Below are positions 50,693 through 60,617 of a DNA stretch of 64,000 nucleotides, piece after piece (position 1 is the stretch's first letter; every line of letters begins with the position of its first letter). The notes under the pieces are model-generated. The model searched no databases. It had not been told where the DNA came from and was given only the letters and a program-made list of their open reading frames with translations. A program made the position numbers and the translations under genes. Source of the DNA: Sphingomonadales bacterium (GTDB lineage: Bacteria > Bacteroidota > Bacteroidia > Flavobacteriales_D > Crocinitomicaceae); assembly GCA_016872115.1 (NCBI GenBank), contig VHBC01000001.1, positions 1 through 64,000 of the forward strand, read 5' to 3'.

Positions 50693-51628
50693 CTAGCGAA
50701 ATTTTTGCTCGAATTTGCGCTGTAGCGTTTGGCTTGTTTGAGCCCAATGAGCTGGTTTTTGGTGCTTCCAGCGCTTGTGAGACCAAAGCCAACGCGCAGG
50801 ATTTTTAAGAATTTGCGCTTCCAGTTTTTGTAAATGAAGCCGCGTTAGTTCTTGGTAAGGTAAAGTCAGTGAGTATTCAACCAATATTTCAAGTTGAACA
50901 CTGTAATAACCTCTTTTATAATTAGATATATCTGCAAAAACTACAATACAATCATATAAATTAGCCATGTATTCTGGCCCAAAAATGACCCCGCTTTCCT
51001 TACCAAGAAAAGGCAGCCATAGGCAATTTTCCGAAGAACTTGGTGCTTGATCAGCCAACACCAAAACTTTAGCATTTTTGTTTGCAAATGCAGTTTGGTA
51101 ATTATTGGCATTTACCACTTTTAAGCCAAAGCGCTCGCGGCGTTGCGTTAGTTTGTTATTCCAAAAAGGATGGCTAAGCGGCATTCCGATTCCATAATTG
51201 TCTTGTTTGAACCAAAGCGCTTGGCTCGTGATGAGCCATTCCCAGTTGTTGTAGTGGCCAGCAACCAATAAAACAGGTTTGTTCAATGTATCGATTTGTT
51301 CTAAAATTTCAGGGTTTTCCAATTGAAAGCGAGCGGCTAGTTCTTTCTCGGAAATAGTCAGGTTTTTAATGGATTCAACGAGGAGGTCAGTGAAAAAACG
51401 GTAAAAATTATTGCGGATTTGCTTTCTTTCTTTGCTTGTTTTCTCTGGAAAGGCGAGAAGTAAGTTGTGGTCTATTACTTTTTTTCGATAAGGTAGAATG
51501 GTGCAAAACAATAGGTGTAAAAAATGTGCAAATCCATATAAGATCCAAAGTGGAAGATAGGACAGTGGTAAAACCAAGCCGTAATAGAGCAAAGCTCCGC
51601 TCAGAAATTGTATTTTTCTTGCCACCAT
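50693..51628 (-). CDS. Lysophospholipid/lipid A acyltransferase (LpxL/HtrB-like)
   Basis: VLLVAGHYNNWEWL, GIGMPLSHPFWNNKL, VLADQAPSSSENCLWLPFLGK, NPARWLWSHKRWKH. Confidence 0.9.
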   Translation of the reverse strand: MVARKIQFLSGALLYYGLVLPLSYLPLWILYGFAHFLHLLFCTILPYRKKVIDHNLLLAFPEKTSKERKQIRNNFYRFFTDLLVESIKNLTISEKELAARFQLENPEILEQIDTLNKPVLLVAGHYNNWEWLITSQALWFKQDNYGIGMPLSHPFWNNKLTQRRERFGLKVVNANNYQTAFANKNAKVLVLADQAPSSSENCLWLPFLGKESGVIFGPEYMANLYDCIVVFADISNYKRGYYSVQLEILVEYSLTLPYQELTRLHLQKLEAQILKNPARWLWSHKRWKHQKPAHWAQTSQTLQRKFEQKFR

Positions 51629-52878
51629 TTTTTGATTTGTTGCGCAATTTCTTGTTCTTTGGAGCTGCTGCCCGGTACAAAAAAAGACGTGCCTTTGATT
51701 GGTTCGGGTAAAAATTCTTGGTCGTAGAAATTGCCCGGATAGTCGTGGCTGTAGTGATAACCTTCGCCATACCCGAGTTCTTTCATGAGCTTTGTAGGTG
51801 AATTTCGCAAGGCAACAGGCACAGGTAAATCGCCGGTTTTTTGAACGAGTTGTTGTGCCTGATTAATGGCCATGTAGGCAGCGTTTCCTTTTGGAGAACT
51901 TGCAAGGTAGATTGCACATTCGCTTAGAATGATTCTGGATTCTGGCCAACCTACGTTTTTCACTGCTTCAAAGCAGGTGTTGGCCATCAGCAATGCATTT
52001 GGGTTGGCCAAGCCTATATCTTCTGCGGCCAAGATGAGCAGTCTTCTGGCAATAAATTTGGGATCTTCGCCGCCTTCTACCATTCTGGCCAACCAATATA
52101 TTGCTGCATTGGGGTCTGAGCCCCGAACTGACTTGATAAACGCCGAAATGATGTCGTAGTGTTGTTCGCCGTCTTTGTCGTGGCGCGCCAAACTTTGTTG
52201 GGCATTTTGCATGACGATGTCGTCGGTAATGTCAATTTGTAGTTGTTCTTGAAAAGTACCGACAATGATTTCAAATACATTGAGCAATTTTCGGGCATCA
52301 CCTCCAGAGATACGCAAAAGTGCGTTTGTTTCTTTGAGCGTGATTTTTTTTCGCCGTAAAATGGGATCCTCTTGAAGCGCACGATCCAATAATTGCAGTA
52401 AATCAGTTTGGCTATGTGGTTCAAGTGTGTAGACCTGACAGCGTGATAACAAAGCTGAAATCACTTCAAAGGAAGGATTTTCAGTGGTGGCACCAATCAG
52501 AGTAATGATGCCTTTTTCTACCGCTCCGAGCAAAGAATCTTGTTGGGCTTTGGAAAAACGGTGTATTTCGTCAATGAATAAAATATTCCCTTTTGGCGTG
52601 AACATGCCGCCGTGCTCTACTTTTGCAATGACATCTCTTACATCTTTGACCCCGCTTGATATGGCCGAAAGTGTATGTATCGGTCGCTGCAGGTGACTTG
52701 CAATGAGTTGCGCCAAAGTGGTTTTACCAACGCCAGGTGGGCCCCAAAAGATCATGGATGGAATAACGCCGGCGTCTAGGGCCCTTCTTAGAGAAGCATT
52801 TGGCGCCAAAAGGTGCTGCTGACCAATGTAGTGGTCAAGGATTTTGGGGCGCATGCGTTCGGCGAGCGGGGCGTTCAT
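51601..52878 (-). CDS. rarA: Replication-associated recombination protein A
   Basis: PLAERMRPKILDHYIGQQHLL, WGPPGVGKTTLAQLI, ILFIDEIHRFSKAQQDSLL, RMVEGGEDPKFIARRLLILAAEDIG. Confidence 0.95.
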   Translation of the reverse strand: MNAPLAERMRPKILDHYIGQQHLLAPNASLRRALDAGVIPSMIFWGPPGVGKTTLAQLIASHLQRPIHTLSAISSGVKDVRDVIAKVEHGGMFTPKGNILFIDEIHRFSKAQQDSLLGAVEKGIITLIGATTENPSFEVISALLSRCQVYTLEPHSQTDLLQLLDRALQEDPILRRKKITLKETNALLRISGGDARKLLNVFEIIVGTFQEQLQIDITDDIVMQNAQQSLARHDKDGEQHYDIISAFIKSVRGSDPNAAIYWLARMVEGGEDPKFIARRLLILAAEDIGLANPNALLMANTCFEAVKNVGWPESRIILSECAIYLASSPKGNAAYMAINQAQQLVQKTGDLPVPVALRNSPTKLMKELGYGEGYHYSHDYPGNFYDQEFLPEPIKGTSFFVPGSSSKEQEIAQQIKKWWQEKYNF

Positions 52879-52930
52879 TAACCAAAGATAAGCAAAGTAA
52901 TTTTAGTATCTTCGTGGCAAAACAGCCAGA

Positions 52931-54067
52931 ATGAACGTCTATCTTGACAACGCTGCCACCACGCCGGTGGCTCCTGAGGTAGTTGAAGCCATGATCCCAG
53001 TGCTTTATGAGCACTTTGGCAACCCTTCCTCTACACATGCTTTTGGGCGTCAAGCAAAAGCCTTAATCGAAAATTCCAGACGCCAAATTGCCCAACACTT
53101 CAACTGTGCGCCATCTGAAATCATATTTACTTCTGGCGGTACAGAAGCGGATAACATGGCCTTGCACGCTGCAGTAACGCAACTAGGAGTAAAGCGCATT
53201 ATTACTTCAGCAATAGAACACCATGCCGTTGGGCATACAGCTGAGGCGCTTCAACATCACCAAAATATAGAAGTGATCAACCTTAGGCTCGATGCAAAAG
53301 GGAATATCAACCTAGAAGAATTGCGTGCGCTATTGCAAGATGCCACGCCCACAATGGTGTCATTAATGCACGCCAATAACGAAATTGCCACACTTTTACC
53401 CCTTGCCGAGGTTACCCAAATATGTCGAAACTACGGTGCTTATTTCCATTCAGATACTGTCCAGACAATTGGGCATTACACTTTTGACTTAGCGACCCTC
53501 GACATCGATTTTATTACTTGTGCGGCACATAAATTTCATGGCCCAAAAGGCATAGGCTTTTTGTATGTCAATAAAAAAACGCGCGTCAACCCACTTATTC
53601 ACGGCGGATCACAGGAGCGCGGTTTGCGTGGCGGTACCGAAAATATTGCAGGCATTGTAGGCTTAGCAAAAGCAATGGAGTTGGCTTACACCAATCTTGA
53701 AGCCCACCAACTACACGTTTGGGGTTTGAAAAACTACATGATGGAGCGCCTTCAGGTTATTTTTCCAGAGGTTGCTTTTCATGGAGAAACCAGTTACGAA
53801 AAAGCCTTGTACACCGTTCTCAATGTAAGTTTACCCGCAACCGCTAAAGCCGGGCTTTTATTGTTTACACTCGATTTGAAGGGCGTTGCAGTTAGCGGTG
53901 GCTCGGCTTGCACCTCAGGGGCTGCAAAAGGGTCCCATGTACTTGAGGGAATTGCTGCCGACATGTCCAGACCCAATGCGCGTTTTTCTTTTTCGCGCTA
54001 TACGACCAAGGCAGAAATCGATTATGCACTCCAACAACTCGAGGAAGTGTATCAAAAGAATTTGTAA
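52931..54067 (+). CDS. Cysteine desulfurase (NifS/IscS family)
   Basis: MNVYLDNAATTPVAPEV, FTSGGTEADNMAL, CAAHKFHGPKGIGFLYV, GGSACTSGAAKGSHVL. Confidence 0.95.
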   Translation: MNVYLDNAATTPVAPEVVEAMIPVLYEHFGNPSSTHAFGRQAKALIENSRRQIAQHFNCAPSEIIFTSGGTEADNMALHAAVTQLGVKRIITSAIEHHAVGHTAEALQHHQNIEVINLRLDAKGNINLEELRALLQDATPTMVSLMHANNEIATLLPLAEVTQICRNYGAYFHSDTVQTIGHYTFDLATLDIDFITCAAHKFHGPKGIGFLYVNKKTRVNPLIHGGSQERGLRGGTENIAGIVGLAKAMELAYTNLEAHQLHVWGLKNYMMERLQVIFPEVAFHGETSYEKALYTVLNVSLPATAKAGLLLFTLDLKGVAVSGGSACTSGAAKGSHVLEGIAADMSRPNARFSFSRYTTKAEIDYALQQLEEVYQKNL

Positions 54068-54078
54068 CTTCAAAAAAA

Positions 54079-55230
54079 ATGCGGACGCAACCCAAAGTTT
54101 TATTTATTTCTAGTTGGTACCCAAATCTTTTGAGACCCACAGAAGGTAATTTTGTCGAACAGCATATTCAGACTGCTCAAGAAATTGCCCAAGTTGCGCT
54201 TGTTCATGTTGTGTTGAGTTCTTCCCACAAAACGCTTACCCACGAGCGCAAGCAAACGCCTTTTGAAACGCATTTAATCTATTTGCCCAAGAATAACGTG
54301 CCATTTTTAGGTGTATTGATCAATTATTTTCAAGTGCTTTTAACATATTGGAAATTTGTTTCAAAAACGGAACTCGGCAAGCCCGACCTTATTCATGCAA
54401 ATATTTTATATCCTATTGGCTTGGTTGGAATTTTGCTCAAATGGCGTTGGCGAATTCCACTTGTTTTTTCCGAACATTGGACCTGTTATCACCCTTACGC
54501 TGATCCGCAACCGCCGCTTCTTGTTAAAACAGCGCTGCGTTGGATTGCTAAACGCGCTGATCTGCTATTACCTGTCTCACTGGATCTTGCTGTTGCCATG
54601 CAGCAATTCGGTATGCGAACACCAATGAAAGTGGTGCCAAACGTTGTTGACCCGTCAATCTTCAAGTTAATAGAGAAGCGGGCCCATCGGGTATATCGCT
54701 TTGTGCATGTGTCCTCTTTGGATGTCAAACAAAAGAATTTTCATTTGTTGGTACGCGCATTTTACGCGCTCAAAAAAGAACAAGATAACATCGAATTGCA
54801 CGTGGTTTCGGATGGGAATGAAAAAGCCTATACCCAATTGCTTAAAGATTTTGATTTTGCCAGTTCCATACATTTTCATGGCAAACAAAACCCAGAAGGC
54901 GTGGCAGCTATTTTGCAATTTGCCGACGCCTTTGTGTTAAGCAGCCGTTACGAAAACCTGCCTTGCGTGCTCATAGAGTCATTAGCATGTGGTACGCCGG
55001 TAATTACGACACAAGTAGGAGGGGTAGCTGAAATTGTTCATTCCCACAATGGTTTGCTCGTGCCATCAGAGGATTTAAATGCCTTGTCCAACGCCATGAA
55101 ACAAATTCAAAGTATCTCTTTTGACGGTGCAAATCTACATCGTGAAACATTGCTTAAGTTTGGTCCCGATACCGTTTCAGGCCTGTTTTTAGAAGCTTAT
55201 CAAATGCTACTCAAAACTGATGTGGCGTAG
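54079..55230 (+). CDS. Glycosyltransferase (GT4-like)
   Basis: FISSWYPNLLRPTEGNFVEQHI, FSEHWTCY, ADAFVLSSRYENLPCVLIESLACGTPVITTQVGGVAEIV. Confidence 0.92.
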   Translation: MRTQPKVLFISSWYPNLLRPTEGNFVEQHIQTAQEIAQVALVHVVLSSSHKTLTHERKQTPFETHLIYLPKNNVPFLGVLINYFQVLLTYWKFVSKTELGKPDLIHANILYPIGLVGILLKWRWRIPLVFSEHWTCYHPYADPQPPLLVKTALRWIAKRADLLLPVSLDLAVAMQQFGMRTPMKVVPNVVDPSIFKLIEKRAHRVYRFVHVSSLDVKQKNFHLLVRAFYALKKEQDNIELHVVSDGNEKAYTQLLKDFDFASSIHFHGKQNPEGVAAILQFADAFVLSSRYENLPCVLIESLACGTPVITTQVGGVAEIVHSHNGLLVPSEDLNALSNAMKQIQSISFDGANLHRETLLKFGPDTVSGLFLEAYQMLLKTDVA

Positions 55231-56485
55231 TATTTTCAGCAACTTTGGTGTGCGGGTTTTTGCCTCGATACTCAATTTGGGTTTGGTGATTCTTTTTTCA
55301 CAGGTTGGCGGTCTTATCGGCAAAGGAGAACAGAGCTTATTGCTTACTACTATTGCCATTCTCACCATTTTTGATGCATTAATTGGCGGTGCAGCATTGG
55401 TTAATTTTTCGACTCGTTTTGCTTGGTCTATTTTACTACGGACCTCTTACGTTTGGATTTTTGCCTTGACACTTATTGCCGGCCTATTGTTATTTATATT
55501 GGAGGTGTTTTCTCCTATTTATTTGTTGAATGTTTTGATTTTAAGCGTATTGAGCGCAATAGTTGCTGTGCATTCCTCATTGTTATTAGGCCAGAAACGC
55601 TTTGTTGCCTATAATTTGATCCAAATTAGCATTCCACTCTTAACTTTCTTTACTTGTCTTTTTCAATATTATTTTGACGGAAAACTCAATTACGAATTGG
55701 CCTTGTATTTTGCATATGGTTCCGCTTTTTTAATCAGTAGTTATTTTGTGTGGTTTTATTTGCCAAAAGCGCAAACTGCCCCTCATGCGTTTGGATTTTT
55801 ATTGCGGCAAATGCTTGCATACGGTACTTACAACCAAATGGCTCACGTCTTTCAATTGTTGAGTTTCCGGGCTTCATTTTATTTTCTTGAATATTATCAC
55901 GGCAAAAGCACTGTTGGTTTGTTTTCAAACGCCAGCTCCTTAACAGAGTCTGTGTGGCTCGTTGCCACCAGTATTTCTTTATGGCAGTACGCCGTCATTG
56001 CCAATTCCGATGACAGCAAGTATAATATACAATTAACCGAAAAACTCACACGATTTGGTATGACCACAGCCTTTTTAGCTTGTTTGTCTTTGGCTATCTT
56101 ACCAGGTTCCTTTTACGGCTTTCTTTTTGGTCCCGATTTTGCAGCATTGCAACCGATCATGTGGTTGTTAGCGCCTGGGGTTTGGCTTTTCTCTTATGCC
56201 CTAATTGTGGGGCACTATTTTTCAGGACATGGGCGCTATCAGGTAAATGCGCTTGCCTCTGGTATTGGTCTAATTGTCAGTTTGATCGGTTCATTCTTGT
56301 TGATTCCAACCTATCAAACCCAAGGCGCCGCCGTTGCAGCGAGTTTATCATATATGGTGACAAGTGCCATCGTTTTTTGGTTTTTCAAGAAAGAAGGGGG
56401 GCAATTTACCTTATTTCTTCAAATCGAGGAGATCAAATCATTTCAAACTCAAGTGCTACAGCGCTTACGTTCTATGAGGTTATGA
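55220..56485 (+). CDS. Polysaccharide flippase-like membrane protein
   Basis: 421 aa, about 12 predicted TM segments, Wzx/MATE-like composition. Confidence 0.78.
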   Translation: MWRSIFSNFGVRVFASILNLGLVILFSQVGGLIGKGEQSLLLTTIAILTIFDALIGGAALVNFSTRFAWSILLRTSYVWIFALTLIAGLLLFILEVFSPIYLLNVLILSVLSAIVAVHSSLLLGQKRFVAYNLIQISIPLLTFFTCLFQYYFDGKLNYELALYFAYGSAFLISSYFVWFYLPKAQTAPHAFGFLLRQMLAYGTYNQMAHVFQLLSFRASFYFLEYYHGKSTVGLFSNASSLTESVWLVATSISLWQYAVIANSDDSKYNIQLTEKLTRFGMTTAFLACLSLAILPGSFYGFLFGPDFAALQPIMWLLAPGVWLFSYALIVGHYFSGHGRYQVNALASGIGLIVSLIGSFLLIPTYQTQGAAVAASLSYMVTSAIVFWFFKKEGGQFTLFLQIEEIKSFQTQVLQRLRSMRL

Positions 56486-57291
56486 ATAAAATTATCAAGT
56501 TAATTAAAGCACTTTACTTGTTGCTTAAAAGACCCGCCCTTTTGAATTTAATTTTAAAAGAAGATGCGGTCTATAAGGAGAAATTTGAGCGCAATTACAA
56601 GCAAATAAAGCTTCAAGAGATTTCAGTGTTGGATTGGCCCGAAGCACAAAAAATCAAGATTGTTCCTTATGCTTTTTTATCGGGTTCATCTTTGCCCACA
56701 GACTTTGCACTTTTACAGTTGTTGTGCCGCAGATTTCAGGTCGAAAACTATTTTGAAATTGGAACTTGGCGAGGAGAAAGTATAGCGAATGTGGCGCCTT
56801 TTGTTAAACAGGCCTATACACTCAACTTGCCAGATGAGTCCCTCCGTCATATGGGGCAAACAGAAGCATATATTGCTTCGCATCGGTTTTTTTCCGAGCA
56901 TCTTTCGAACGTAACCCATTTATTTGGTGATTCTGCCACTTTTGATTGGCAACCATACGTGAGGAAAATGGATCTCATTTTTATCGACGGAGACCACAGT
57001 ACAGAGGCGGTAGAAAGAGATACCCGCAACACCTTGCGGTTGCAAAAAAATCAAGAATCCATCATTGTATGGCACGACGCCAAATCCGATACAGAGTATC
57101 CACGCTACGAAGTTTTGCTCGGTATTTATAATGGACTTCCTAAGACCATGCATCAGCATGTGTACCTGGTAAAAAATTCGCTTTGTGCTGTTTTTTTACC
57201 GCAACAACCAAATGGTGATTTTATTGAAATTAATGCGCTTCCGACGAAGTCTTTTGAGCTTACCATCAAGCAAATAAATATAGCGTCTTAA
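56482..57291 (+). CDS. Class I SAM-dependent methyltransferase-like protein
   Basis: NYFEIGTWRGESIANVAPFV, MDLIFIDGDHSTEAVERDTRNTL. Start reset from 56080 to ATGA overlap with the previous gene. Confidence 0.8.
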   Translation: MNKIIKLIKALYLLLKRPALLNLILKEDAVYKEKFERNYKQIKLQEISVLDWPEAQKIKIVPYAFLSGSSLPTDFALLQLLCRRFQVENYFEIGTWRGESIANVAPFVKQAYTLNLPDESLRHMGQTEAYIASHRFFSEHLSNVTHLFGDSATFDWQPYVRKMDLIFIDGDHSTEAVERDTRNTLRLQKNQESIIVWHDAKSDTEYPRYEVLLGIYNGLPKTMHQHVYLVKNSLCAVFLPQQPNGDFIEINALPTKSFELTIKQINIAS

Positions 57292-59159
57292 CCAAAAGAT
57301 TCAATCTGAAAAGCTTCAAGCCAAAACAAATAACAAGCATAACGAAAGGCAAAATTTTGGCCTGAACTTCGTTCGGGGTTCTTAAAAATATCTAATAGAT
57401 CCTTTTGTAGTTTGTCCTTATCAATGAGTTCGCTCTTATCAAGGTGCGCTTTTTCTTTTATCGTATTGATCCAGAATTCAGCGCTCTGCATCAGCCATTG
57501 GCTTTCAGGTACTGAAAAGCCCTTTTTGTCTTTGCGCCAAGAGATCGCTTTTGGTAGTTGGTTATCAAGTGCATTGCGCAATGCAAATTTTGACCATCCA
57601 TTTTGAATGAGGTCCTTGGAAGGCAATGATCGTGCGATGCGTATCAATGCTTCATCGTCGGCAAATGGCGTTCGAGATTCAATGCTATACTGCATTGCGC
57701 AGCGGTCTTCCCAACGCAAGAGTCCTTTTAATTGATAACCCCTACAAAAATCGGCAAGATGCCCTTGTAGCGTTTGCTGGCGCTGGCGTTTCGTTTTTGA
57801 TTTGTTTGTCAGGTATTGCCAAGTTTCATTTTTTTGCTTTTTCTCAATGCGGTTATGGACACTTGACGGAAGGTAGCTAATGACATCTTTGAGCCATTCT
57901 TTGAAAATATATTTTTTAGAAGTAGGTGAGTTGTTGAGCGCAGACCACTCTTTGTGGAATAACCACCATTTACCTGTCCAAAAAAGTTCTTTGAAAAAAG
58001 TAGGATAAAACACTTGGTAGCCTGCAAAAAGCTCATCTCCACCTTGGCCATCAATTAGGATTTTTATGTTGTTCGAAGCAGCACATTTCATAACACTGCT
58101 TTGCGCAAAAGTACTGGTACTTAAAAGCGGGATGTCCTGGTGATAAATGATTTCTTGAACAGATTCAGTAAGTTGTAGGCTGTCGAGTTCCGAAATGTGC
58201 CAATGGGCAGCTGTAGCTTTGACCATTTGTTCAGCCCAGCTGCGTTCGTCTTGTTCGGATTGGTGTGTGGCAGTATAAGCGTGCAAACCATGTTGCAAGG
58301 AGCCAATCTGGCGTTCATTTTTGATTTCATTTGCCAAATGCAAAATACTGCTGGAATCTAGTCCGCCAGATAGGCAAAAGCCGATGGGTACATCGGCTCT
58401 CAAGCGCAATGAAACTGCATTTTTTAAAGCAAAAGCCAATTCTTGCTTGGCAATTTGAGGAGAGGTTGCTGCGTAATCTTCGTAGCAATAAATTGATTTT
58501 TGTTGCAGATCGGTACGGTAACAAAGCGCGTGGCCAGGCAAGAGTTCGTAAATACCTTTGAAGAATCCTTCTTGCTTCGTTTCTATGAGTCCGTGAGCAA
58601 AAAAAGTGTGTAAGGCTTCTTTATTTGCAATTCTTGCTTGGTTTGGTACTTCGAGTAAGGCTTTTATTTCGGACGCAAAAGCAAAATACGCGTCAGAATC
58701 GCTGTAATAAAATGGCTTGACACCGTAGCGGTCTCTGGCGCAAAACAACAAATTTTCTTGTGTGTCATAAATTGCAAACGCCCACATGCCATTCAATTCT
58801 TTTAGGAATGCTGCGCCCCAATGATGATAGGCTTGTAGTAATACTTCTGCATCCGACGCACTTTTGAATTGCGCTCCACATTGTTCTAATCTGATTTTTA
58901 ACTCGAGATAATTATAGATTTCACCATTGAAAGTGAGCCAGTAGCGGTCTTCAATTTGCATTGGTTGGGCTGCTGCCGCGCTCAAATCAATGATGGAGAG
59001 CCGCCGATGTGCGATGCCAAAATGTTGGTCTTCAAACCATTTGAGGCCAGTGCCGTCGGGGCCCCTGTGGGCCAATTTTTCATTCATATTGGCCAAGATC
59101 GTTTGCGCTATGACCCCAGGTTGCTTTACTTTTTGATGGAGACCGCCAATGCCGCACAT
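57288..59159 (-). CDS. asnB: Asparagine synthase (glutamine-hydrolysing)
   Basis: MCGIGGLHQ, NEKLAHRGPDGTG, HRRLSIIDLS, FCLSGGLDSSSI, SRTPFADDEALI. Confidence 0.95.
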   Translation of the reverse strand: MCGIGGLHQKVKQPGVIAQTILANMNEKLAHRGPDGTGLKWFEDQHFGIAHRRLSIIDLSAAAAQPMQIEDRYWLTFNGEIYNYLELKIRLEQCGAQFKSASDAEVLLQAYHHWGAAFLKELNGMWAFAIYDTQENLLFCARDRYGVKPFYYSDSDAYFAFASEIKALLEVPNQARIANKEALHTFFAHGLIETKQEGFFKGIYELLPGHALCYRTDLQQKSIYCYEDYAATSPQIAKQELAFALKNAVSLRLRADVPIGFCLSGGLDSSSILHLANEIKNERQIGSLQHGLHAYTATHQSEQDERSWAEQMVKATAAHWHISELDSLQLTESVQEIIYHQDIPLLSTSTFAQSSVMKCAASNNIKILIDGQGGDELFAGYQVFYPTFFKELFWTGKWWLFHKEWSALNNSPTSKKYIFKEWLKDVISYLPSSVHNRIEKKQKNETWQYLTNKSKTKRQRQQTLQGHLADFCRGYQLKGLLRWEDRCAMQYSIESRTPFADDEALIRIARSLPSKDLIQNGWSKFALRNALDNQLPKAISWRKDKKGFSVPESQWLMQSAEFWINTIKEKAHLDKSELIDKDKLQKDLLDIFKNPERSSGQNFAFRYACYLFWLEAFQIESFG

Positions 59160-59168
59160 AGTAAAGAA

Positions 59169-60530
59169 CTATATATTTTTATCGAGTAGATATACAAAGC
59201 TGGCAACAGCGGCGGCACCTAGCTCTAATTCTCTTTTATTGACGTTTTCAAACACATCAGAGGGCGCATGGTGGTAATCAAAATACCGCTGTGAGTCTGG
59301 GACAAAACCAAACAAAGGAATACCAGGATATAGGTTTTTGAGCGGTCCGATATCTACACCGCCATATCCTTTTTCAAAGATGTGCAAGTCGTACGGGCGC
59401 AATAACTGTTCAAAACTTTGAATGAGTGCAAGATAGGTGTCCGGGCCATCTAGGCCAAAGCCTCTCGGAACAAAACCGCCGCGGTCGCTTTCTAGCGCAG
59501 CAATTTGTTTTTCTTGATTAGAAAGCACCCATTTGGCATATTGTTGGCCACCTTGGTTGCCATTCTCTTCGTTCATGAAAAACACCACTCTTATGGTATG
59601 TGTGGGTTGGTAACCTAGTTCTTTAAGAATGCGTAGGGCTTCTAAACAGTGAATTACGCCAGCGCCGTCGTCATGGGCGCCTTCGCCGGTGTCCCAAGAA
59701 TCGAGGTGACCACCTATCGTGATGATTTCGTTTGGAAACTTAGAGCCTTTGAGTTCGGCCATGACATTATATGATGGTGCGTCTGGAAAATCTCTGCAAT
59801 CCATTTCCAAATAGAAATGAACTTTTCCTTTTTCCAATTCTAAGGACAAAGCATTCGCATCGGCAGTTGCCATTGCGGCGGCTGGTATTTTAGGAATTTC
59901 TGTTTCATAGTGCATTGAGCCGGTATGCGGATGTTCATCTTGAGGAAGGCCTAAGGAGCGAATAACCACCGCGCTTGCTCCGAGCCTAGCTGCCTCAACG
60001 GCGCCATTACCACGAATGGCATAACAGGCACCGTAGGCTTTAAAAGTTTGGATTTGTGCAGCATCCATAGGCTGATTCAAAAAAACAATTTTATTTTCGA
60101 CAGCAGCTATTTTCGCTTTTTTGAGCGCATCCAAAGTTTTGAATTCGACTACTTCAGCAGTCATCAGGCCGTTGGTACCAACAGAGCCACCCAAAGCCAA
60201 TAAATGTACTTTGTGCAATTGTCCGTCTTTGGACATGTACCAGGCAGTTTCGGTGGTGCCGCGTTCCCAGTGTGGAACAGTGATTGCCTGTTTTTGAACG
60301 CGGTCAAAATGATAGGCATTCATTTTGGTGTAGGACCAGTCGATGGCCATTTGGGCTTGTGCCGAGCCAGATAAGCGCGGGCCGATATCTTTGCAAAGTT
60401 GTCTTAAGTTTTCGTAGGCATGTCCGCGCAACAAGGCTTCGTCGTAGATGCGTCGAATAAAAATGCTGTCCTGGGCCAGACTAAAGAAGCTGAGACTAAA
60501 TATAAAGAGCAGAAAGTGCGTGCTTTTCAT
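59169..60530 (-). CDS. Secreted M28-family metallopeptidase (carboxypeptidase Q-like)
   Basis: ITIGGHLDSWDTGEGAHDDGAGVIHCLEALRIL, FMNEENGNQGG. Start reset to MKSTHFLLF. Confidence 0.9.
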   Translation of the reverse strand: MKSTHFLLFIFSLSFFSLAQDSIFIRRIYDEALLRGHAYENLRQLCKDIGPRLSGSAQAQMAIDWSYTKMNAYHFDRVQKQAITVPHWERGTTETAWYMSKDGQLHKVHLLALGGSVGTNGLMTAEVVEFKTLDALKKAKIAAVENKIVFLNQPMDAAQIQTFKAYGACYAIRGNGAVEAARLGASAVVIRSLGLPQDEHPHTGSMHYETEIPKIPAAAMATADANALSLELEKGKVHFYLEMDCRDFPDAPSYNVMAELKGSKFPNEIITIGGHLDSWDTGEGAHDDGAGVIHCLEALRILKELGYQPTHTIRVVFFMNEENGNQGGQQYAKWVLSNQEKQIAALESDRGGFVPRGFGLDGPDTYLALIQSFEQLLRPYDLHIFEKGYGGVDIGPLKNLYPGIPLFGFVPDSQRYFDYHHAPSDVFENVNKRELELGAAAVASFVYLLDKNI

Positions 60531-60584
60531 GAATGAAGTTTGCGTAAAAATACCAAAAATAGACAGAAGCAAGCCGCTTTTGGC

Positions 60585-60592
60585 TATCTTTG
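60585..60592 (+). promoter_or_regulatory. -7 box (TATCTTTG) upstream of ychF
   Basis: Matches TAnnTTTG, 25 nt before ATG 60618. Confidence 0.4.
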
Positions 60593-60617
60593 CCTTTATA
60601 ACTAATTAAGAGATTAA

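Noticed and set aside
56080-56481. N-terminal extension of the 56080 ORF
   Set aside because: Overlaps the flippase gene in another frame; the ATGA start at 56482 is better supported.
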